Positions 55,849-64,000 of a DNA stretch of 64,000 nucleotides are shown in pieces. This stretch comes from Gliomastix tumulicola (Eukaryota > Ascomycota > Sordariomycetes > Hypocreales > Bionectriaceae), in contig BCHX01000001.1 in NCBI GenBank assembly GCA_001599755.1, positions 5,642,001 to 5,706,000 on the forward strand. The letters run 5' to 3'. How positions within the stretch are numbered: position 1 is the first letter of the stretch; each line of letters begins with the position of its first letter. The position numbers were made by a program, and so were the translations under genes. The notes under the pieces are model-generated. The model saw only the letters and a program-made list of their open reading frames with translations, was not told the DNA's origin and ran no database searches.

Positions 55849-57039
55849 TTAAGCCTTGATGCGCTGGGAGCGGCGCATGGATCGCTTGCTGGGCTGCGAG
55901 CTGATCTTCAGCTGGGACGAGAGACCAGTCTCGCAGTTCATCCCTGCGGCGAGGTCCAGGACGGCCGACCAGGAGCCGCTCGCGCAGCGCTGGAAGGAGT
56001 TGCCGCCGACGCAGTTCCAGGCACCCTCATCGGAGCAGGCGGTGCCGGGGGTCTGGGCACCAGAGGGGGTGTCGGGCGTGGTGGGCTGCTCGGGCTCAGG
56101 AGTAGGCTGCTCAGGCTGGGGAGAGGGCTGCTCGGGCGTGGTAGGCTGCTCAGGGGTCTCGGGAGCGCCAGTGGGCTCGGAGGAGCCGCCAGTGGTGGTG
56201 ACAGTGATGAAGATGCCGCCGGGGACGGTGGGCAGAGGGTTCTCGGGGGTGGTGACACTGGTGGGCACGGGAGCAGGGTCCTCAGGCTGGGTGGGAGGAG
56301 TGGTGGGAGCAGGGTCCTCGGGCTGGGTAGGAGGAGAGGTAGGCTCGGGCTCGGGAGCAGGGCCGCTCGCGCCGCAGCTACCAGTAGGAGCGGCGAAAGC
56401 CTCGGTGGCACCGTTGAGGCGCTCGAGAGCCTTACCAGGGTTGGGGAACTTGACGTCGGTGCCGTGCTCAGTGCCGCAGCCGTTGCCGACGTTGGCGACA
56501 AACATGTCGGGGAGGGTGTCGAGGAAGCCATCGGAACCGCCAGAGCCGGTGACGGAGACGGCGGCGCAGTTCATGTACATCTCTCGGTTGCCGACCTTGT
56601 TGAACCAGCTCCAGGCGAAGACGTAGTCGCCAGAGGCGAGGTCCTGGGGGATGGTGAAGTCGTACTTGTACGGGACCTCAGCGCTGGCGTCGCTGCCGAG
56701 GTTGCCCTCGGTGTCCTGAGCAGGGCAGCCACCCTCGATGGACTTGATGACCTTCCAGACGGAGTCCTTGGTAGGGTTGAGATCGGTGGTGACGGAGACC
56801 TGGCAAGAACCACCGCCGTGGACGGCAGTGCCCATGAAGGCGAGCTGCTGGGTGCTGCCCTGGGCGTAGACGTTGTCGGTGCTGGGACCGCCGGTGACGG
56901 GGCCCTTGCAGGGGAAGTCGGCACCGCTGGCCTCCAGGGGGGAGTTGTTGGGGTTGCCCAGAGGGACGGGGTTGGTCATGACAATGTGGGCGCTGGCAGC
57001 GGAGGCCAGGCCGAGGAAGGTGAGGGTCTTGGCGAACAT
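55849..57039 (-). CDS. AA11-type lytic polysaccharide monooxygenase with C-terminal X278-like domain
   Basis: A single exon of 396 aa. A signal peptide of 17 residues (MFAKTLTFLGLASAASA) leaves the mature chain starting with His (HIVMTNPVPLGNP), the first copper ligand of the LPMO histidine brace. His74 (TAVHGGGSCQV) is the likely second ligand, and Tyr155 (REMYMNCAAV) the likely axial residue; their mature positions 57 and 138 are close to those I recall for Aspergillus AA11. The linker at about 225-330 is Pro/Glu/Thr-rich (TQPEDPAPTTPPTQPEDPAP). A Cys-rich C-terminal module (335-369, CSDEGAWNCVGGNSFQRCAS followed by GSWSAVLDLAAGMNC) matches the X278 module appended to AA11 enzymes. AA11 enzymes oxidise chitin, so a role in chitin turnover or attack is likely. 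A TATA-like TATTTAAA lies about 116 bp upstream. Confidence 0.87.
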   Translation of the reverse strand: MFAKTLTFLGLASAASAHIVMTNPVPLGNPNNSPLEASGADFPCKGPVTGGPSTDNVYAQGSTQQLAFMGTAVHGGGSCQVSVTTDLNPTKDSVWKVIKSIEGGCPAQDTEGNLGSDASAEVPYKYDFTIPQDLASGDYVFAWSWFNKVGNREMYMNCAAVSVTGSGGSDGFLDTLPDMFVANVGNGCGTEHGTDVKFPNPGKALERLNGATEAFAAPTGSCGASGPAPEPEPTSPPTQPEDPAPTTPPTQPEDPAPVPTSVTTPENPLPTVPGGIFITVTTTGGSSEPTGAPETPEQPTTPEQPSPQPEQPTPEPEQPTTPDTPSGAQTPGTACSDEGAWNCVGGNSFQRCASGSWSAVLDLAAGMNCETGLSSQLKISSQPSKRSMRRSQRIKA

Positions 57040-60000
57040 TGTGAAAGTTGTTGTCTTGTGGTGATGTGAAATCTTGTGTGGTTGTTCTTGTGGTTTTAGA
57101 ATCTATCGTACCAGACGTAGAGTTCTAGGTTGGAAAGAGGTAGTCGTCGAGACTTTTAAATAGAAAGGATTGTGAGTGGAAGTCCTGTGCGAGAACATTA
57201 GCCTGGTGGCTCAGAAGGAAAGTAATAGACCCTGAACTGATTGTTCTCAGGGAGCCATGAGCAGAGAATGAGCGAACGGTGAATGTTCTGCCTGACTTCA
57301 CCCAGAAGGCCGCTAAAAGGAGTGACGTGTTCGGTGTACGGGAGGAGAAGGAGATGGGACAGATGGGACAGATGGGACAGAGAGAGGTGTGATATACGGG
57401 TGAAGGTGACTTGACTGGAGCCAACATGTTTGCTCGTCCGACCAGGGGAAGAAGAGGGGCTGCTCTCTGCAGTAACTTACGAGAAAGAAGCCGCGGGATC
57501 AGCAGACGGATACACGCGCGGACAAGAGGTTGTACAAAGGGTGTCGTGAGACCAAGCTCTTATTTGATGTTCAGGACTTTCGAAGAGGGAATGAAGGTAG
57601 TTGTGTGCACCAGGCAGGTGATGTCAAAGGAAAGCAAGCAAAGGACTAGCCTCGCTGAAGAATGAGAGAAGGGAGTGTGAGTGTCTTGACGACGAGCCTC
57701 TTACAACAATGCAAAGAAGACGATGATGTCTGTGAGGAAGGGAGAGAAACAAGACAGAACCAGGTCGAGGAGGCCGGTCGTCTTATACCATGAGGCAGGG
57801 CACATTCCCGTGCAGGCCCACGGAGGAGGAGCCTGGGAGGGAGGTGGGAGGGTCCTCTGGACATCGGAGAGTCATTGACATGGGCAAGGATGGCGCTACG
57901 GGGAAGACGAGCCCCATGTCGACCATGCCCAAGGGAAAAAGGAGTGGTTCCAGAATGCGCCTCCCCGACGAGGAAAAAGCCAACGCCGTCAGTACGATTG
58001 GAGGACCAGGGGCCGGCGGTCTAACATGGAATGGGATGGTGGCGTGTACGCAGCAGCTGCACGGACTCATGCGAGCCACAGAGATCCAGGGGAAAGACGA
58101 GACTAGCCACTGACACGGACCAGTCAAGCGACGGAATGGGGCTCTGTGCGAGTGGTTTTCATGCGTGTGGGCCTGGCTGGAAAATCTGAATCGCTGTTTG
58201 AGAGTTGCATGTTACATCTGGCTCGTGATAGGCCAGGCGCCTCGTTTCAAGTTTTTTCGAGCTGGGAGAAAACGGGGCCATGCAGCCATTACAGCCGCCC
58301 AGAGCGTCCGATCCAAAGGTACCCCGGAGGCCCTGATTCGCGCTGAGATGGTACCTGCATTGGGCGCTGTTTGGTGTGAGGACGCTGCGAACCAGTGGTC
58401 ACCATTAGTGACAACCAAGACAAACGAAGGGACGACTAAGACGAGGGAGGGGGGGAAACAAACTGGAAGAAGCCGAAAACGAAGCAAAACGCCTTACTCG
58501 TGTTCTGTCCTCGTGTTCTCGCCCACAAACCCGCCCCATGATTCGCCACCACCGCCAGTTATGCGACACAGAGACACAGTCAGAATCAATATTACTTCAG
58601 AATGCGCCTCCCAGAGGCATTCAATACAGGGGAGTCGCATTTTCCACAGCGGCTGGCGGCGCTGGCGCTGATGGCGGCGCTCACTGGCTTTACTGGCTCG
58701 CGTCCGGTGCAGGTACTCCCGCACTTCTATTCGGTGGCCTCGTGCGTGCAGCCCGCCAATCGGGCAGCGCTGCACCCTGCCCTTGGCCTCTGACTGGCCA
58801 GGCAGGCTCTGGCGCTGGGCTGTTCGGCTTTTGCTAGCGCGTCGCTGCGTGTGCTACCGCGGTGGATCGGCCAGGAACAGGCGCAACGTCGCCGAGTGGC
58901 ATTGGTTGGTGGCTGGTGCGCACGCGTTAAACGACGCTTGTGACCGACCAAGACGCTGCTAGCCCTGCTAGTCCCAAACCCTGCCGCCTCCTGGAACTGG
59001 CATGGAGTCGTGAGTACCACTGCTGACTCGAAACATGAAATCATGACATTCGCCGACGTAAAGCAATTCCATCCAGCTCCTGTGGACACCGGCGGCCGAC
59101 TGCCCTCCTCCGCACACCACCTTGATTCCATGCTGCCAGCCAGTGTCAATGTCATGGGTGCATGATGGGGGTGCGGATGAAGCAGGCAGGTCGGCAGGGG
59201 GCGTCGTCCCGGTGCGCCAAAGGTGCTGTCGATCATGGGCCAGGCAAGGGCAGACGTCGAGCAGATCTGTGGATGGGAGCAATTTGCGGTGAAAACGCAG
59301 TTGCAGCAGCGGCAGACGGCAGAGGTGACGGGGGGCCCAATGTGTAACCGCTTGATCTGGCATCCGACACATCATCGTGCAGCTGGCGCACAGAGTACAT
59401 ACGGGCGTGGAGGCCTAAGGGACAAGGAACAGTGGCCACACCGCCAACTGGAATGCTCGGTGATGGCTGAGGTGACGCGCTGACTGAGCACGCACAGCCA
59501 ATCATTCAGGGTCTTAGCGGTCATCCCCCAACTTACGCGCCACAAACTATCGAAGTCGGCAAGAACGAATGACAAACCATAACGTGCTTGCATTCTTGAT
59601 GATCTTACCCCCAACGTGATTGAGAGACGGAAGGCACCACGGGGACATACGAGGAAAGAGCAACCATCTCACGATGTGCAACCGCGACTGCGATCGCAAT
59701 TCCTACCAGCCCTGCTCTGCTGTTCTCTCTGCACGCACCGCCACTCGGCCAACGCCGTCCGTGTCGTTTCTGACTGTTCCCTCCATAAACCAAACAAGCG
59801 ACTGCAACTCTATACTCCATCGACTCTATAAACGTCCCAACTTATTGCCCCGTAGCGTTGCATTGTGCAATCCTCTCGACTGCTCCGTGCATGTGCATTG
59901 CATGTTTCGACACAAACCAGAGAACCATTACGTACGAGTTCCCAGACTCGCTTGCATTTAGCCCGCTGCAAGGCTTTCTCGAAATCGGGTTAAATGCCCT

Positions 60001-62289
60001 GGCTGAGGCGATTGACAGGGGCAAGCAGCCCCCTGTCGCCCTGAACCGAGACTCGGCATGCAGGGGTCCCTCCACGATCAGCCACTCAGACGCCCAGGAT
60101 GCCCTCTCGTCGCCAACTCCAGCATTCGGGACGTCAGTGGGGGGGCCAGTCTCTGCGCCCCTATTCGAGCTCTCGTGAAACCAGCCCGGTTTCATACTCG
60201 CTCTCTTTGGGCAGCTGGTCACCTCTCCCCTGCTCAGTACCTGCCTGTCGCTTTTTTCTTCTCTTCACTTCTGTGATTCTATTTTTCCTCTTTGCCATCT
60301 CCACAGATGGTCGGAGAGATTCTCAGGGGATATTCCCCTATGGCGGTCGTGATCAGCACCGCTACATTGTTTCATCCAGCACGCAGCGTCGGGTGGCGGC
60401 CTGCCAGCCTGCCAATGCTGCATGTCTCGCGAAACCCAACACGGATAAATGGCACTTAACGACGGATGAGTGCCTGACAGGGCGCTTGAGTGAAACCAAT
60501 TGTTTCTGAGCAAAACGATCCAGGCCCGGATGTTCGGCCGGTACTTCTCCAGACTATTGTGGTCGTTGTCGGACCTCGATTCACTCTTGGCCACTGACAA
60601 TCACCAGCCAGAACCATCAAAGCAGGATCCATCCCAGACCTTCCATTGCAGCTGCCCCCGCTTCTGCACATGAATCTATCCGCGGTCTTGCGACAGGCCG
60701 CTGGCTTGTGAGTCCCAAGTCCTGGGAAGGCGTCAGTGCGTCAAAGTATGCGGCTTGAACTCGGCCTCACATCCATGATTGATGCTAGGCTTCTGAAGGA
60801 GCTGTCACTAGTATGCTGGGCACTGGCTACTGCCAGTCTGGGAACCTGCCCCGAAATGCTTTTAAGCTCATCCTTGCCTATACCTGTCCAGCTGCCATTA
60901 CTCGCTTTTCACGTGCTGTTTCCTACGGCTTGTCTTGTCCTTTGTTTCAATGTTTTGGGGACTGGGCTTGAAACAGCGTTTCATGTTACTCTACTGAGCA
61001 GCCGTTCGCCTCGGCCGTGGAGGAAGCCTGGTGCTTGCCACTTCAGCTCGAAACAAGCCGTTTCTTGACGGGTGGTCCTGGACCTGTCAAGCTGACAGCC
61101 CTGCCGCGCCATGGAGCGCCTGAGACATCTTGGTTTTTTTTTCCTGTGCCGTCCATGGGAAACATTCAGGATCAGCCCATGAGCGTTTCCGAGACCCCTC
61201 GGCTGAGACCTTTCGGAGACGCTGCGCTGGGTGTGAGCGCCGTGAGTTTGGGGATGTTTCACGGTGTTTCCTCCCCTCACTTCGCCCAGCTCGGTCAGGC
61301 TTTCGAACAGAGGAGAGGTGATTGACACAAAACTTGTTTATGCCTCTCAATGTCGGAGATTAGGGGAGGGCTAGCCTCGCCGTACCATTGCAGGACCCCA
61401 GCTGAATCCCCGGGGAAGGCGTAGCAAATCTCCTGCCTGCTAGCTTGATGTTACCATCGGCCGCCCCAAGACCCAGTGCTCCGGACCCGAATGTCACGTT
61501 AGGAAATGCAACATACGATAGCACTCGGACTAGCGAGACACCCTCAGAAGCCTGTCATCGGACACTCTCCCTGGCTTGTCACAGAGTCAGGCTGTGGCGT
61601 CCAGTTGAAGCTCTTCGGGAGATTGCGATCAGAGACGGACACCCCGTTGTTCGTCGTGGATGGAATCAATGTTCATGCGTTTGTTGGAGCAAAAATGGAG
61701 AACAAGAAAAGAAACGAAGGAAAGAAACAGATAGTACTGCGTAGAAACTTTCAGAGCGGACCTCAGCTGTCCTGCCCCTTGGCTTCCTTGCCTCGTCCTT
61801 TCCAACTGACCTGGTCAAGGACTGCAGTCTGTGGCCTTCGACCTCGCGTTTATGGTGTGGGAATCTTGGATGTTCTCTCCCGTGGTAACCTAGCATGCTT
61901 TATCACATTCTGTTGCATTACTTTGCACTGTCTCGATTCGACTGATTGTATCAACTAACCACTTTACACGGTCTCTGGCAAACATGCAGAGACGATGCCC
62001 TCGAGCACAATCAACGACATAGAAGGAGGGCGCAGAGTGAAATACGCAATGAATTTCCGAGAACTAACTCATCCTTGGTGTCTAGATAAATTCCCTTGCG
62101 ATAATGTTATTCCCCCGCGACTCCTTCTCTCGGAAATCTGCCTCGTAGGCGGAGACATACGCCCTGGTGAACATCGACCAAGTGTCCTACCTATCCGGTG
62201 AACTGTTGAGTGGCGTCCGGCTCCTTTACGATACCATCACTAACAGTTGACGGGATCCGGAAACTGTCAGATGCCCACCTCACCGGCGC
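57040..62289. other. Long gene-free region upstream of the AA11 gene
   Basis: No gene I can support lies in these 5.25 kb. The first 150 bases are the AA11 leader, with a TATA-like box at 57155-57162. Three copies of GGGACAGAT lie at 57355-57381. Frames up to 170 codons occur on both strands without domains or plausible starts. I recognise no transposon ends or RNA gene. It may be regulatory DNA, non-coding RNA genes or decayed sequence. Confidence 0.5.
57155..57162 (-). promoter_or_regulatory. TATA-like box of the AA11 gene
   Basis: TATTTAAA on the minus strand ends 116 bp before the start codon, a fitting distance for a TATA box with a leader of about 85 bases. Confidence 0.4.
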
Positions 62290-62875
62290 CTAACACTCGT
62301 CCTTCATCCACATGGCCATCTTCTCCTTGCGGAACTCCTCGAAATCCCACTCCTTCTTCTCGAGAGCATCGGCATGCTTGAACACGTAGACGACGACATC
62401 CTTCTCCTCGCCCTCGACCTCCTTGTCACCCTCCTTCTTCAGCAGCTTGACCTTGGCCTCCACTCGCTCGTACTCGTCGCCCTCGAAGTGGTCGAGCTTC
62501 TCCATGTTGGCCGACGTCAGGCCCGTGGCGTAGATGCCGCGCACCGAGTGGCCCTCCTCGGCGATGATGCCTGGGTAGTCGGCCGACTTGACGCGGTGGC
62601 GGCAGTAGCCGTGCAGAATGGCCGGCGTGAAGGTGTGGAGTTTCTTGATGACCTCGGGGGGCTGGGAGATGCGGTAGAGGACCGTGTGGAAGATCTCCGG
62701 CGCCATCTGGAGGGGTTGTGTCAGCCTACACTATGCTTCGTCTAATGGGTCGCGTTGTTCGTGATGCGCTGCTTCTTACCAGGGTGCCTGTGTTCGCGCC
62801 TGTTAGTCATGGTCCTCTTGGGTGTCGTGTGTGAATCAACATACCGTAGAAGAAGGCAGTAGACTCTCCACTCAT
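62290..62875 (-). CDS. AIG2-like gamma-glutamylcyclotransferase-fold protein
   Basis: Three exons on the minus strand (62875-62845, 62787-62780, 62706-62290) encode 151 aa. The middle exon has only 8 nt. Spliced, the start reads MSGESTAFFYGTLMAPEIFH and so contains the YGTL signature that forms the substrate pocket of the GGCT/AIG2 fold. The proposed catalytic Glu lies near residue 88 in KLDHFEGDEYERVE. The C-terminus ends in a Lys/Glu-rich helix (KKEWDFEEFRKEKMAMWMKD). The family releases 5-oxoproline from gamma-glutamyl amines or peptides; the exact substrate is unknown here. Without the microexon the signature is lost and the frame breaks, which supports this gene model. Confidence 0.88.
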
Positions 62876-64000
62876 CGTGATGGACTGCTTATCTTGGTCT
62901 CGGATAGAAGAGGTGTAGCTGTGAGAGGAGTTGTCACGAAGTGTGAGGTTGAGGGTGTTATGAGCGTTGTATCCTCTATGCTTTTGAGTTGTGGTGATGA
63001 GGGATGATGGAGGGGGGAGAGAATGCGAAGAGAGGCTATCTTCATTTAAGCACGGAAACCTCGACCGTGTGGTTTGCTGCTTGATCGCCAATAAGCGAGG
63101 CTCCAGCCAATGGGCACCGATTTACGAGAATGATCTCAACTCTTTAGAGACGACCACTTACTACGGCAAACTAGTTGAGAAAAGCGGTGTGAAGAGCATT
63201 CAACGATGCAATCGATTATCATCTAGACTGCCTGTTGTCGGCCGATGAAGTCGTGGTGGTTTCATGAACCGAATTGACTTCAGGGTAGTGACCCCACAAG
63301 TCAAAAAAAGCTGAGCAAGATTTCTTGACTGGAGCGATAAGTTGTGTTGCACGACGAGTGCTAGCTGTCGTACTTTTTATGTCTGCATTTCTTCTTGCTC
63401 AACATTTTCACCCTTCAGTTTTTTTCCCATTTGAATAATTGCTGTTAATTATTCCAAGCATTCTCAGTAACCTCGTATGAGGCCCATGCTCTATGTTAAA
63501 ACTTATGAATGCTACTAGTAAGTAGTAGCTGGATGATGATCTTATTGGTTCCTCTTGTCGCATCGAGGTCAGGTCGAGTTCATCCTGCCTTGAACTTTAT
63601 CGATAAGACCGCCAAAATGCACCAATCTATTTAGGGTTAGAACTAGGTTGTCCCGAATCGGCCAATGAGGTGACTGTTCCTTCCAGAAAATGGACGGAAG
63701 ACCCGCTTTAAGTGTCGGAAGATCATTCTTACGTGCCTAGCGTCATTGGAATTCGTCGAGTCGATGCCCCAGCCTATGCGATTTTGCAGTCCTCTCTTCG
63801 CGACTCTGGTGTAAGACGTCGCGAATTGCTACAACTCACACGTCCAAGACTCCAGCTGCGCCGTCCATCCACCCACAACAAGACAACAATATCGCGAAAT
63901 TTCAACGCGCAGCTGACCATCGCGACACTTTACGACTTCATCCACTCATCCTCGAAATTGCTTTAATTGGCTGAGCTCCTCTCGCCCTGTACGAAGCTTT
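62876..64000. other. Upstream flank of the AIG2-like gene to the window end
   Basis: These 1.1 kb contain the AIG2-like promoter and possibly that of a gene beyond the window. A plus-strand frame at 63712-63966 (84 codons) has no recognisable domain. The region near 63400-63530 is AT-richer. No gene is supported. Confidence 0.45.

Noticed and set aside
55549..57069. A 506-codon plus-strand open frame opposite the AA11 gene
   Set aside because: Its Gly/Leu/Arg-rich pattern mirrors the Pro/Glu/Thr-rich coding strand; no domain is present.

Overview
The window looks like nuclear chromosomal DNA of a filamentous ascomycete (Pezizomycotina, most likely Sordariomycetes). Genes are split by short introns of 50-136 bp with GT...AG borders, coding sequence is GC-rich with many C-ending codons, and the products are eukaryotic and fungal-type (GARP, exocyst, APC/C, MCM, V-ATPase, AA11 LPMO, GPI-type wall protein). 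Species was not determined. I recognise 17 protein-coding genes on both strands. I found no rRNA, CRISPR array, operon or recognisable transposon, and one tRNA-like element that looks decayed.

Layout. 1-9.7 kb: an RA-PH adaptor protein (+), farnesyl pyrophosphate synthase ERG20 (-) and the APC/C subunit Apc8/Cdc23 (+). 10.3-18.6 kb: a proline-rich, GPI-type wall protein (-) interrupted by a 40-N assembly gap, then 5.9 kb without a gene, then a small intronless secreted protein (+). 20.4-26.9 kb: VPS54 (-) and MCM5 (+) share a 589-bp divergent promoter with two MluI cell-cycle boxes. 30.4-35.8 kb: a CASTOR/GATS-like ACT-domain protein (+), YIH1/IMPACT (-) and V-ATPase subunit A VMA1 (-). 36.7-50.5 kb: mitochondrial PET127 (-) divergent from a HID1/FTP105-family protein (+), then an epoxide-hydrolase-like protein lacking the usual active-site motifs (+) and exocyst SEC8 (+). 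52.7-57.0 kb: SMI1/KNR4 (+) and an AA11-type LPMO with a C-terminal X278-like domain (-). 62.3-62.9 kb: an AIG2/gamma-glutamylcyclotransferase-like gene with an 8-nt microexon (-).

How the genes relate. Most are conserved housekeeping genes for membrane traffic (VPS54, SEC8, HID1), cell cycle and replication (APC8, MCM5), sterol precursors (ERG20), mitochondria (PET127) and wall signalling (SMI1). The only possible functional grouping I see is CASTOR-like - YIH1 - VMA1, three genes whose families act in amino-acid sensing (TORC1, Gcn2, vacuolar acidification). Two of the three predicted secreted or surface genes, plus one side of the third, border long gene-free stretches. Splice sites were assigned by eye from consensus borders, reading frame and remembered family conservation; no transcript or database evidence was available.
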